Part shown: piece after piece, positions 35,391 through 43,522 of the stretch
How the letters are laid out: every line of letters begins with the position of its first letter
How positions within the stretch are numbered: position 1 is the first letter of the stretch
From: Erythrobacter sp. HKB08
GTDB taxonomy: Bacteria; Pseudomonadota; Alphaproteobacteria; Sphingomonadales; Sphingomonadaceae
Direction: 5' to 3'
Assembly (NCBI RefSeq): GCF_004114695.1
Contig: NZ_CP035310.1
Coordinates: 124,001-188,000 of the forward strand
Length of the DNA stretch: 64,000 nt
The notes under the pieces: model-generated
What the model was told of the DNA's origin: nothing
Database searches by the model: none
Seen by the model: the letters and a program-made list of their open reading frames with translations, nothing else
Position numbers and translations under genes: made by a program

Positions 35391-35408
35391 CCTGTATGGA
35401 GCGGGCCG

Positions 35409-36200
35409 TTACGGCAGGACCGGCTGCGAGTCAAGATATCCGGTGGCCTGATAGGCGATCTTCGGAGCCTGAGCCAGAGCCACGCGCGCCGGGGCGATCC
35501 ACTGCCGCATCTCGCCAGCGGTCAGCCAGCGCGCCGAGGCGTGCGGGACCGAATTGGTCATGTCGTAAAAGGCCTGCGCGCGCGTCTCGCTCATGCCCAT
35601 TTCCCGGTAGTAGTCGATGTAGAGCCGGTTGGCGGCCGAATTGGCGGCATAGTCCGCCGCTTCATAGCCGTAGCTGTCGAGCCAGCTGTGCACCGCGAAT
35701 TCGGCGCCCTCGTCGATCCGGCGCGTGGCTCCGGCAAGGAAGACTTCGACCGCGCCCGAGCGCACCGATCCGCCGGCGGGCACATGGGTCTCGAGCCCGG
35801 CCGCGCGGATCAGGCGGCCTAGCGCCAGGTTGCCGCGATCGTCATCGGTCCCCGGGCAGTCGTGCATCTCGAGCACTTCGATCCCGGGATGATCGCGCAG
35901 CATCGCCTGGAAATAGGCCGGCGAATTGCCGTTCGTCACGCCATCTAGGGCAGCACGGCGCTCGTCGAGCACGCGGAACGGGCCGTAGCTGGCGATCGCC
36001 TGTTCTGCCTTCGCGCTCGGTGCAAGGCGCGCGGCCTGCAGCCGGTCCGCACCATCCGCAACGCGCACCCACTGGCCGCTCGCCGCATCCCATTCCTCCA
36101 CCCAGGTCTCGACCGAAAGCACCTGCGCGCTGGCAGGGGCGGCGATCAGCAGGATCGCCGGTGCGAGGACGGTGAGAAGGCGTGCGATAGCAGCAAGCAT
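35409..36200 (-). CDS. Secreted protein with probable ClpP/crotonase-like fold
   Basis: A 263-residue protein with a signal peptide (about 1-25, ending PASA). The central part has a pattern seen in predicted periplasmic ClpP/crotonase-like proteins: a long strand-helix run (NLALGRLIRAAGLETHVP), then GGSVRSGAVEVFLAGATRRI with a candidate Ser nucleophile in RSGA, and AEFAVHSWLDS with a candidate His. A YxxYYREMGMSE segment follows. Enzyme activity is not demonstrated for this type. It is followed by a terminator and then rpmH. Confidence 0.6.
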   Translation of the reverse strand: MLAAIARLLTVLAPAILLIAAPASAQVLSVETWVEEWDAASGQWVRVADGADRLQAARLAPSAKAEQAIASYGPFRVLDERRAALDGVTNGNSPAYFQAMLRDHPGIEVLEMHDCPGTDDDRGNLALGRLIRAAGLETHVPAGGSVRSGAVEVFLAGATRRIDEGAEFAVHSWLDSYGYEAADYAANSAANRLYIDYYREMGMSETRAQAFYDMTNSVPHASARWLTAGEMRQWIAPARVALAQAPKIAYQATGYLDSQPVLP

Positions 36201-36291
36201 GCTGCCCTTTTCGCGCGCGAGCCCTTACCGCGCCGACAAGCCATGCGGTTGCCGGGATATTTCAAAGCGTAGTTAACGAAGGCGCGGAAAT

Positions 36292-38583
36292 TCAGTGACC
36301 GGAATGATTTGCGCGTGAAGGCATCCGTTTGAACCGTGCCGCCTTGCGAACGACCGGCTCGAGTGCATCCGCCCCTTCGACCACAAGGTAAGCGGCGTCC
36401 GGCGCGGCGCCCGTGAAGGTCTGCTCCCTGCCCGAGGCAGGCCAGCGGACGGTGACACGCTCGATCCGCGCCGCATCGCCAAGGCCGATGAGCTGTTCGA
36501 GCGGGCTCGACCCGAAGCTGCCGCCGGTGCCGACAACCCGCCAGACCGATCGTTTCCTTCCATCGCTCGCGATCAGGTCGACCCGGATGACTGCGCCGAA
36601 CGCGCTGCGATTGCTTCGCCGCCCTTCCAGGGAAAGCGATATCCAGCGGTTTTCGTTATCGAGGTTTTCGAACAGGGCATTCATGTAGGTATCGCCCGCC
36701 GCCGCACCGCCGAGCTGCGCGAAGATGTCCGCATCCCCGTCGCGGTCGAAGTCGGCGAAAGCGATTCCGTGACCCTTCTGGATATGCCCCAGGCCCGAGG
36801 AGGCGGTTATTTCGGTAAAGCTGCCGCCCCCGCGATTCCACATCGCGGTGTTGGGAATGATCGCCTCATAGGCCGAAGCCCCCGTCCCCCAGTACATGTC
36901 GAGCCACCCGTCGTTATCGAAGTCGCCGAAACCCGATCCCATGACGTAGCTCGGCGCGGTGAGACCGGCGGCAACGGTGACATCCTCGAAAGTCCCATCG
37001 CCCCTGTTGCGGTAAAGCGCCGGGGCGGAAAACTTCGCGTCGAATTCGGCCGCATCGCGCCCGGCAAAGCTGCGCGCCATCGTGCCGGTGATGTCGCCAG
37101 AGCCATATCCCGCCACGAAAAGATCCTGCCAGCCGTCGTTGTCGTAATCGAAGAACCAGCTGGCAAAGCTGCGCTTCGGCCCGCCGACACCTGCCGCCTC
37201 GGTGACGTCTTCGAACGTCGCCCGACCCGTATTGCGAAACAGGTAATTCGTCTGTCGCAGGCAGGAGACGTGCAAGTCGGCGAAACCGTCGCCATCGTAA
37301 TCGCCCGCCGCGACCGATTTCGGATTGCAGTCGAAGTCGCCCGGCGTCCATTCGGGCAGGCGCTCGAAGCGCTCGCCGTCGCGGTTCATGAAGATGTCGA
37401 TCCGCCCCGCGACGCGGCGCATCTTCTTCTCGTTGGCGACCACCAGGTCGAGCCATCCGTCATTGTCGAGGTCGACGAAGGCGGAACTCAGCGTCGGCTC
37501 GAATTGCAAAAGGCCGAGTTCGACCGTCGCATCCTCGAAATTACCGTCGCCATCGTTGCGCAGCAGCGAATTCGGCAGGAGCCCGCGGCCATGCCCCCAC
37601 GCGCCGCGCATCAGGTAGATATCGGCATCCCCGTCGTTGTCGAAATCGCCGTGGACGGCATTGAGTCCTCCGGTCAGCCCGGCGAGCCCGGCCGGCTCCG
37701 TCGCATCGACAAACCCCCCTTCGCCATCGCGCAGGTAGAGCAGAACCTCGCCGTTGATGGTCCAGCTGGTCGTGAAAATATCCAACTGTCCGTCGCCGTC
37801 GAAATCGTCGACCACCGCCGCCCCGGCGTTGTTCATGCGGTCGACCCCGGCAAGGTCGGATACATTGGCGAACCGGGGGCCGGTATAGTCCCCGATCGTG
37901 CCGGGCATCGGCAGCAGGTGTTCGGGAGGGACTTCGCCGGGATAGCCGCCCAGCGTCATATGCGCGATGTTGAGCAGCCACTTCGCTTCGTAATCGTCGG
38001 GTCGCTTCGCTAGGATGCGATCTTCCAGAATGGCGATCGCCTTGGTCGAGCCTTCCTCCAGCTGATGCTGCGCGCCGCGATCGATCGGCACGATGCAGGC
38101 CCCTGCATGGGGGTTGTTGAAGCAGTTCTGCTGTTCGCCCAGCCGGAGATAGGCGATCGCGAGATTGTCCTCGATCTGCGCGGCCAGTTCGTGCGGAGCG
38201 CCGCCTTCCTGCGCCCAGCGATCGGTCTTCTCCAGGATTTCGATGGCATCCACAGTCTCGCCGTCGTTCATGAGCCGGGCCGCGATGCGCAGGTGCCGGA
38301 CGGCTTCCGGCGCGCCGTCTATGCCACGCCACAAGAAGTATCGGTCCCGCACGGCCCTCGCCGATGTGCGCAGCCAGGAGGCCTCTTCGCGCTTGCGGAT
38401 ATCGGCCAGCATCGCCTTCATGCCCTCGGTTCCGGGCCTGATCTCGAGGCGCTCGATGAAGGCCTCCATCGGCTCGTCGCGCAGGCTGTCCTGCCGCAAG
38501 TCCCAGACGGCGAACGCGGCAAGCAGCACGCCGAGGCATGCAGTCACCAGGAATACCCGCCGCCTACCGATCTTGCCTAGCAC
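36292..38583 (-). CDS. FG-GAP/VCBS repeat protein with ASPIC/UnbV domain
   Basis: A 763-residue protein with one N-terminal membrane segment (VFLVTACLGVLLAAFAVWDL), a helical region (about 40-210), then about seven FG-GAP/VCBS-like calcium-binding repeats (DFDGDGQLDIF, DFDNDGDADIY, DLDNDGWLDLV, DYDGDGFADLH, DYDNDGWQDLF, DFDNDGWLDMY, DFDRDGDADIF). A C-terminal ASPIC/UnbV domain follows (AFGAVIRVDL, GSFGSSPLEQLIGLG). This is the layout of CRTAC1-type beta-propellers, probably facing the periplasm or surface. Function unknown. The start is GTG 38583. Confidence 0.88.
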   Translation of the reverse strand: MLGKIGRRRVFLVTACLGVLLAAFAVWDLRQDSLRDEPMEAFIERLEIRPGTEGMKAMLADIRKREEASWLRTSARAVRDRYFLWRGIDGAPEAVRHLRIAARLMNDGETVDAIEILEKTDRWAQEGGAPHELAAQIEDNLAIAYLRLGEQQNCFNNPHAGACIVPIDRGAQHQLEEGSTKAIAILEDRILAKRPDDYEAKWLLNIAHMTLGGYPGEVPPEHLLPMPGTIGDYTGPRFANVSDLAGVDRMNNAGAAVVDDFDGDGQLDIFTTSWTINGEVLLYLRDGEGGFVDATEPAGLAGLTGGLNAVHGDFDNDGDADIYLMRGAWGHGRGLLPNSLLRNDGDGNFEDATVELGLLQFEPTLSSAFVDLDNDGWLDLVVANEKKMRRVAGRIDIFMNRDGERFERLPEWTPGDFDCNPKSVAAGDYDGDGFADLHVSCLRQTNYLFRNTGRATFEDVTEAAGVGGPKRSFASWFFDYDNDGWQDLFVAGYGSGDITGTMARSFAGRDAAEFDAKFSAPALYRNRGDGTFEDVTVAAGLTAPSYVMGSGFGDFDNDGWLDMYWGTGASAYEAIIPNTAMWNRGGGSFTEITASSGLGHIQKGHGIAFADFDRDGDADIFAQLGGAAAGDTYMNALFENLDNENRWISLSLEGRRSNRSAFGAVIRVDLIASDGRKRSVWRVVGTGGSFGSSPLEQLIGLGDAARIERVTVRWPASGREQTFTGAAPDAAYLVVEGADALEPVVRKAARFKRMPSRANHSGH

Positions 38584-38724
38584 TGCACCCTCCTTACCCG
38601 AAACAAAGGACTATGCGGCTCTGGCTATTTTGACCAGCTTCGTTATTTCCCGTGTTTCCAAGCTGTTGTGTTGAGGACCACAAGCGGCTCGGCGTGAAGT
38701 CGAAGGATCGAAACGGGGGTTGCA

Positions 38725-40233
38725 GTGGTCGCTCTGGTCAGGACGGTGGCCTATCTCGGGCTGGAAGCGCGCGGGGTGGAGGTCCAGTGCTCGGTTGCGC
38801 CGGGCTTGCCGAATTTCACCATCGTCGGGCTGGCCGACAAGGCGGTAGGCGAAAGCAAGGAGCGGGTGCGCGCCGCGCTTTCCTCCATGGGCCTCGCGCT
38901 TCCGCCCAAGCGGATCACCATCAACCTCTCGCCGGCCGACTTGCCGAAAGAGGGCAGCCATTACGACCTGCCGATTGCACTCGCCCTGCTCGCCGCAATG
39001 GGCGTGACCGATGCCGAGCAACTGGGCGACTGGGTCGTGGTGGGCGAGCTCGCGCTCGACGGGCGGATCGGCGCTTCGCCTGGCGTGCTGCTCGCCGCGC
39101 TCCATGCCAGCAGCGAGGAAGCCGGCCTGATCTGCCCGGCGAGCCAGGGGGCCGAAGCGCGCTGGGCGAGCGGGGTCGCCGTCTGCGCCGCGCCCGACCT
39201 GCTTTCGCTGCTCAACCATTTGAAGGGCGAGGCGCAATTGCCTGCGCCCCAGCCGGGCGAGGTCGAGGCGCAGGCGCCCGGGCCGGATCTCAAGCAGGTA
39301 AAGGGTCAGGAAACCGCCAAGCGCGCGCTCGAGATCGCAGCGGCGGGCGGACACAATTTGCTGATGGTTGGGCCGCCCGGTGCGGGAAAGAGCCTGCTCG
39401 CTTCCTGCCTGCCGGGGATCCTCCCCGAACTCTCGCCATCCGAAGCGCTCGAGGTCTCGATGGTGCAATCGGTCGCCGGAATGCTCGAAGGCGGGCGCAT
39501 CAGCCGCGCACGGCCGTTCCGCGCGCCGCACCATTCGGCGAGCATGGCTGCGCTGACCGGCGGCGGGCTCAAGGTGAAGCCGGGCGAGGTGAGCCTTGCG
39601 CATCTTGGCGTCCTGTTCCTCGACGAACTTCCCGAATTCCAGCGAGCCGTGCTCGATTCGCTGCGCCAGCCGCTCGAAACCGGGACGGTCGATGTCGCGC
39701 GGGCGAATGCGCATGTGACCTTTCCGGCGAACGTCCAGCTGGTCGCGGCGATGAACCCGTGCCGCTGCGGGCACCTGGGCGATGCAGCGCTCGCCTGCAG
39801 CCGCGCGCCGCGCTGCGCGGCCGATTACCAGAGCAAGGTGTCCGGCCCGATGCTCGACCGCATCGACCTGCATGTCGAAGTCGATCCGGTCAGCGCCGCC
39901 GACCTCGCCATGCCGCCGCCCGCGGAAGGAACCACCGAAGTCGCCGCGCGCGTCGCAGCCGCCCGGCAGGTCCAACTCGCCCGCCGCGAAGCGACCGGCG
40001 CGAGGACCAATGCCGAACTGCAGGGCGATGCGCTGGAGGAATTCGCCGGCCCCGACGAGGCGGGCCGCACCCTCTTGATGCAGGCCGCCGAAGCCATGCG
40101 CCTGTCGGCCCGCAGCTACACGCGAATGCTGAGGGTAGCGCGCACCATCGCGGACCTCTCAGGTGCCGGACAGGTCGGACGTATTCACGTGGCGGAGGCG
40201 CTCAGCTACCGAAGGCAGGCGCCGCGAGCTTAG
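38725..40233 (+). CDS. comM: YifB/ComM-family Mg-chelatase-like AAA+ ATPase
   Basis: A hexameric AAA+ helicase-like protein; ComM of naturally competent bacteria promotes branch migration during transformation. The 502-residue product has an N-terminal Lon-like domain (about 5-175), the P-loop GPPGAGKS (216-223) and a C-terminal Mg-chelatase subdomain with zinc-finger-like cysteines (NPCRCGHLGD, CSRAPRCAAD). The start is GTG 38725 after AAACGGGGG. No competence genes are close. It is convergent with yaaA. Confidence 0.93.
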   Translation: MVALVRTVAYLGLEARGVEVQCSVAPGLPNFTIVGLADKAVGESKERVRAALSSMGLALPPKRITINLSPADLPKEGSHYDLPIALALLAAMGVTDAEQLGDWVVVGELALDGRIGASPGVLLAALHASSEEAGLICPASQGAEARWASGVAVCAAPDLLSLLNHLKGEAQLPAPQPGEVEAQAPGPDLKQVKGQETAKRALEIAAAGGHNLLMVGPPGAGKSLLASCLPGILPELSPSEALEVSMVQSVAGMLEGGRISRARPFRAPHHSASMAALTGGGLKVKPGEVSLAHLGVLFLDELPEFQRAVLDSLRQPLETGTVDVARANAHVTFPANVQLVAAMNPCRCGHLGDAALACSRAPRCAADYQSKVSGPMLDRIDLHVEVDPVSAADLAMPPPAEGTTEVAARVAAARQVQLARREATGARTNAELQGDALEEFAGPDEAGRTLLMQAAEAMRLSARSYTRMLRVARTIADLSGAGQVGRIHVAEALSYRRQAPRA

Positions 40234-40240
40234 GTCAGCG

Positions 40241-41026
40241 TTACTTCTTCACCGGCGGCTGCTTGCGCGAGAAGACGAGCTTGCCGACCTCCGAAGCGGC
40301 GGGGTCGTATTTGTAGCCCTCGGCATCGAAGTCCTTCAGCGCTTCGGCCTTGTCGATGCGGTTTTGCATGATCCAGCGAGCCATCAGGCCGCGTGCGAAC
40401 TTCACGTGGTACATCGGGCGCTTGGGTTCGCCGTCCTTGATGTTGATGAAATCCGCGGTGATCACCGGCGCATCGAGCGCAGCGGTGTCGACCGCGCCGA
40501 AATATTCGTTGGAAGCAAGGTTCACGATCGTCCGGTCGCCGTGCCCTTTGAGGTCGCCCTTGAGCGTTTCGGCAAGGCGGCTGCCCCAGAAATCGTAGAG
40601 CGATTCCCCGCGCGGGTTGGCCATCTTGGTGCCCATCTCGAGACGGTAGGGCTGGATCGCGTCCATCGGGCGCAGCAGGCCGTAGAGGCCCGAGAGGATC
40701 CGCAAGTGGTGTTGCGCATAGGCGAGCGTTTCGTCGTCGAGACTCTTCGCTTCAAGGCCCCAATAGACGTCGCCATCGAAGGTCAGCCCGGCGGGCTTGG
40801 TCGATGCCGCCTCGTTGTCGAGATCGAACGCCTTGAAGCGGTCGGCATTGAGCTCGGCGAGATTGTCCGAAATGCGCATCAGGCGCTTGAGGTCGGCCGC
40901 CGACTGCTTCTTCGCGACCGTTGCAATCGCGCGCATGTCGTCCGTCAGGCGCGGCTGCGTCGGGGCGAGGTCGGTGGTGGCGGGATCGAAGTTCAGTTTC
41001 TTGGCGGGCGAGAGAAGCGTCAGCAT
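40241..41026 (-). CDS. yaaA: Peroxide stress protein YaaA
   Basis: A 261-residue DUF328 protein that lowers free iron and protects DNA during peroxide stress in E. coli. Family signatures are the start MLTLLSPAKKLNFD, the LSGLYGLLRPMDAIQPYRLEMG-type block, and NLASNEYFGAVD. ATG 41026 is chosen over an upstream in-frame start at 41116. Not linked to ahpCF here. Confidence 0.94.
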   Translation of the reverse strand: MLTLLSPAKKLNFDPATTDLAPTQPRLTDDMRAIATVAKKQSAADLKRLMRISDNLAELNADRFKAFDLDNEAASTKPAGLTFDGDVYWGLEAKSLDDETLAYAQHHLRILSGLYGLLRPMDAIQPYRLEMGTKMANPRGESLYDFWGSRLAETLKGDLKGHGDRTIVNLASNEYFGAVDTAALDAPVITADFINIKDGEPKRPMYHVKFARGLMARWIMQNRIDKAEALKDFDAEGYKYDPAASEVGKLVFSRKQPPVKK

Positions 41027-41131
41027 CGGATGCGGCGTGTCCTGTCGATTTGCGGATGAATGCAGAAGGCGGATCTGCGTTGCCTTAAGGAAGCAGCTTC
41101 GCCCCTGCCATGGCAACCCCGGTGTAACGAC

Positions 41132-41542
41132 TTATCCAGCCGAGGCGTTCCACCAGTCGGCATAGCTCGAGTTCTTCACCAGCTTACGGTTTTCATCCAG
41201 AGCATCGTCGTCCCACCAGACCGGGCCGCGCTCGCCCAGTGCTACCTTTGCTGCGTGAACCTTGGCGCGGGCAGACTTGAGAGCGGCTTCGTCGCCCGAC
41301 GCCTTGGCCGATTTCACCGCGCGGCGGGCGTCCATCAGCGCGTTCACCCAGCGCTGGCGTTCGTCTTCGGGCAAGTTCGGATTACTCGCGCGCCACAGCC
41401 TTCCGCGCACGATGATGTAGCGCCCGTCCGGGGTTCGGACAGGGCCGTCGTCGTCGCTTTGGGGCAGCGGATTACTCGGCGGCCTGGCGGCGGTTGAGAT
41501 CGGCGTAGTCGCCGCGTCCGATAGCGTCGCCCGCTTCGGCAC
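41132..41542 (-). CDS. Conserved small protein, start uncertain
   Basis: The reliable part is about 111 residues (PDGRYIIVRGRLWRASNPNL near the start, DARRAVKSAKASGDEAALKSARAKVHAAKVALGERGPVWWDDD split over the helical middle). I know similar small alphaproteobacterial proteins but no function. There is no ATG near the expected start. GTG 41542, ATG 41620 and a CTG at 41467 are all in frame, and the first two lie inside the HxlR gene. The reported start is GTG 41542; translation coupled to the HxlR gene is likely. Confidence 0.55.
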   Translation of the reverse strand: MPKRATLSDAATTPISTAARPPSNPLPQSDDDGPVRTPDGRYIIVRGRLWRASNPNLPEDERQRWVNALMDARRAVKSAKASGDEAALKSARAKVHAAKVALGERGPVWWDDDALDENRKLVKNSSYADWWNASAG

Positions 41543-42017
41543 GGCTGCCGTCTTCGCGAATACCGAGTTCCTCCGGACGCGTAAGCCAGAGGTCTTCGGG
41601 TCCGAGCACGCGGCCGTCATGCGCGAGGATCGAGACCGGACCGATCGGCAGGCGGTCGCGCTCGTCGGTCAGCACCGGGTTCTCGACCATTTCGGCGCCG
41701 TATTTCTGGCCCCATTGGCGCAGGGCGAGCATGGCGGGGAGGAGGTCGAAACCCTTCTCCGTCAGGCGGTATTCGATGCGGCGGCGGTCGTCGGCGCAGG
41801 GCTGGCGATCGAGGATTCCATGCTCAACCAGCTTGGCGAGGCGATTGGACAGGATGTTCCGCGCGATGCCGAGTTCGGTCAGGAACTCCTCGAAGTGGTG
41901 CAGCCCGTTGAAGCTCGCCCGAAGGATCATGAAGGACCAGCGTTCCCCCATGACTTCAAGCGCTTCGGGCAGACCACAGCTGGTCAGTTCCTTAAGCGGT
42001 TCGCGCAGATCACCCAT
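41472..42017 (-). CDS. HxlR-family winged-helix regulator
   Basis: A 181-residue DNA-binding protein with an HxlR-type winged helix (about 14-105: CGLPEALEVMGERWSFMILR, GIARNILSNRLAKLVEHGILDR, YRLTEKGFDLLPAMLALRQWG). The conserved cysteine near the start, which some HxlR proteins use for redox or aldehyde sensing, is Cys14. The 166-bp leader before the divergent CC_3452 gene is rich in palindromes, so it likely regulates itself or that gene. Confidence 0.9.
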   Translation of the reverse strand: MGDLREPLKELTSCGLPEALEVMGERWSFMILRASFNGLHHFEEFLTELGIARNILSNRLAKLVEHGILDRQPCADDRRRIEYRLTEKGFDLLPAMLALRQWGQKYGAEMVENPVLTDERDRLPIGPVSILAHDGRVLGPEDLWLTRPEELGIREDGSRAEAGDAIGRGDYADLNRRQAAE

Positions 42018-42072
42018 AAATCAGTCCTTCCCGACCCAGTGTGTAACGCGGAAAGCCCAAGTCACAAAACTG

Positions 42073-42145
42073 AAACTAAGTTTTCGGTTGCAACTTAATA
42101 TCTATCAAGATAGGTAGTGATTCGCAACGGGTTGCATATTGCAAC
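42073..42145. promoter_or_regulatory. Palindrome-rich divergent control region (HxlR / CC_3452)
   Basis: Between the HxlR start (42017) and ATG 42184 lie three palindromes: AAACTAAGTTT (42073-42083), CTATCAAGATAG (42102-42113) and GTTGCATATTGCAAC (42131-42145). The region is clearly AT-richer than the coding DNA. These are candidate operators for the HxlR protein. Confidence 0.5.
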
Positions 42146-42183
42146 TCGCTAGCATCCAGACAAGTCCTCTCAGGAGCCGAAAA

Positions 42184-42522
42184 ATGACCCTCTCCCTCTC
42201 CCGTGCTCGCGTTCTCCCGGTCGCTGTTCTCGCAGCTGCCTGGACCACCCTCACCTTCGGCGCGCTGACCTCGCCGGTCGAAGCGCGCGGCAACACGCCG
42301 TTCTACACCGCCGAGCTCGCCGCTCCGGCCAAGGAAGCCCGCACCGTTGCCGGCGGCGTCGTGTGGCAGTGCGAAGGCACCACCTGCGTTGCGGCCAAGG
42401 GCACCTCGCGCCCGGTCGTCATGTGCATGCGCCTCAACCGCGAACTCGGCGACGTCGCCTCCTTCAAGACGAAGGGCAAGGCGCTGGCCGACGAAAAGCT
42501 CGCTCGCTGCAACGGCGAGTAA
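42184..42522 (+). CDS. CC_3452-like exported protein
   Basis: A 112-residue precursor with a signal peptide (RARVLPVAVLAAAWTTLTF, cleavage near VEARG) and a compact mature part with the CC_3452-type pattern: VWQCEGTTCVA with two cysteines, SRPVVMCMRLNRELG and a final KLARCNGE. Four cysteines could form two disulfides in the periplasm. Function unknown. ATG 42184 follows AGGAGCC. A terminator follows directly. Confidence 0.8.
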   Translation: MTLSLSRARVLPVAVLAAAWTTLTFGALTSPVEARGNTPFYTAELAAPAKEARTVAGGVVWQCEGTTCVAAKGTSRPVVMCMRLNRELGDVASFKTKGKALADEKLARCNGE

Positions 42523-42566
42523 GCCGAACTCACCCCAACCCGTCCTCTCCAACACGGGTTATCCTC

Positions 42567-42602
42567 AAGGGCTCCCGGCACCCCCGCCGGGGGCCCTTTT
42601 TT
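42567..42602 (+). terminator. Rho-independent terminator after the CC_3452-like gene
   Basis: AAGGGCTCCCGGC (42567-42579) pairs with GCCGGGGGCCCTT (42586-42598; one G-T pair), followed by a T run. It also lies at the end of the convergent HAD gene. Confidence 0.88.
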
Positions 42603-42604
42603 CA

Positions 42605-43237
42605 TCAGAGCAGCCCGCGTTCCTGTAACTCGCTGCGCAGCCCTTCCGCGCCCCGGAAGTGATGCGCGTGCCAGCCCAGCCCGCGCGCTGCGACGACATT
42701 GGGCTCGCTATCGTCGATGAAGAGCATCGCTTGCGGCGCGTGGCCGAAACGCTGCTGCGCCAGCCGATAGATCGCGCTGCCCGGTTTCACGAGCCGCTCG
42801 TCGCCCGACACGACGATGTCGCGGAAGCGCCCCAGCACCGGCGTCGTGGGCCGGAACATGGCCCAGAAATCGGTCCCGAAATTGGTGATTGCATAAAGCG
42901 GGAGCCCGCGCGCATCGAGCGCTTCGATGATCTCGGCAACACCGGGGACCGGGCCGGGGATCGTTTCCAGCCAGCGGTCGCGATACGCTTCGATCTGCTC
43001 GCGATATTCGGGAAAGGCGCAGCTGCGTTCGGCGACCATCTCGTCGATCGGGCGGCCCGCATCGTGCTGGCCGTGCCATGCCTCGGTCACGACATTGCTG
43101 CAGAACCACTCGAGCTCGGCCGGATCGTCGAACAGTTTCGCGAACAGGATGCGCATGTCCCACTGCACGATCACGCGGCCGACGTCGAAGACGACTGCCT
43201 CGATGGCGGATTCGGAAAATGCGCGGGTGTCAGACAT
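42605..43237 (-). CDS. HAD-superfamily hydrolase (YihX-like)
   Basis: A 210-residue HAD phosphatase with motif I VFDVGRVIV (the second Asp is replaced by Gly as in several subfamily IA members), motif II ITNF, a lysine in RLVKPG, and motif IV IDDSEPNV. It resembles YihX-type sugar-phosphate phosphatases; substrate is uncertain. ATG 43237 sits immediately after the rpmJ terminator. Confidence 0.85.
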   Translation of the reverse strand: MSDTRAFSESAIEAVVFDVGRVIVQWDMRILFAKLFDDPAELEWFCSNVVTEAWHGQHDAGRPIDEMVAERSCAFPEYREQIEAYRDRWLETIPGPVPGVAEIIEALDARGLPLYAITNFGTDFWAMFRPTTPVLGRFRDIVVSGDERLVKPGSAIYRLAQQRFGHAPQAMLFIDDSEPNVVAARGLGWHAHHFRGAEGLRSELQERGLL

Positions 43238-43239
43238 GC

Positions 43240-43264
43240 AAAAAGCCCCCGCTTTCGCGGAGGC
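43240..43264 (-). terminator. Terminator of rpmJ
   Basis: On the minus strand GCCTCCGC-GAAA-GCGGGGGC forms an 8-bp stem (one wobble) with a GNRA loop, followed by TTTTTGC. It lies between rpmJ and the HAD gene start. Confidence 0.85.
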
Positions 43265-43309
43265 CCTTCGATCTATCGCTGCCGCGACAAGCGCGCGGCA
43301 CGACGCTGC

Positions 43310-43435
43310 TTAGCCCTGGCGGGCCTTGAAGCGACGGTTCGTCTTGTTGATGACGTAGGTCCGGCCACGACGGCGGATGACGCGACAATCGCGGTGACGG
43401 CCCTTCAGCGACTTGAGGCTGTTACGGATCTTCAT
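43310..43435 (-). CDS. rpmJ: 50S ribosomal protein L36
   Basis: A 41-residue basic protein: [19 protein letters not shown] then [21 protein letters not shown]. It is the longer, alternative form with one cysteine left (Cys17) rather than the four-cysteine zinc-binding form. This form is usual in many proteobacteria. It has its own terminator. Confidence 0.93.
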   Translation of the reverse strand: MKIRNSLKSLKGRHRDCRVIRRRGRTYVINKTNRRFKARQG

Positions 43436-43522
43436 GGCTCTACTTCCAAAAATAAGGGCACCGGAGGTAGTCTCCGATGCCGGAAATTCAAGCGGGGCGC
43501 ATAAGGGGAGAATCGCGCACCG

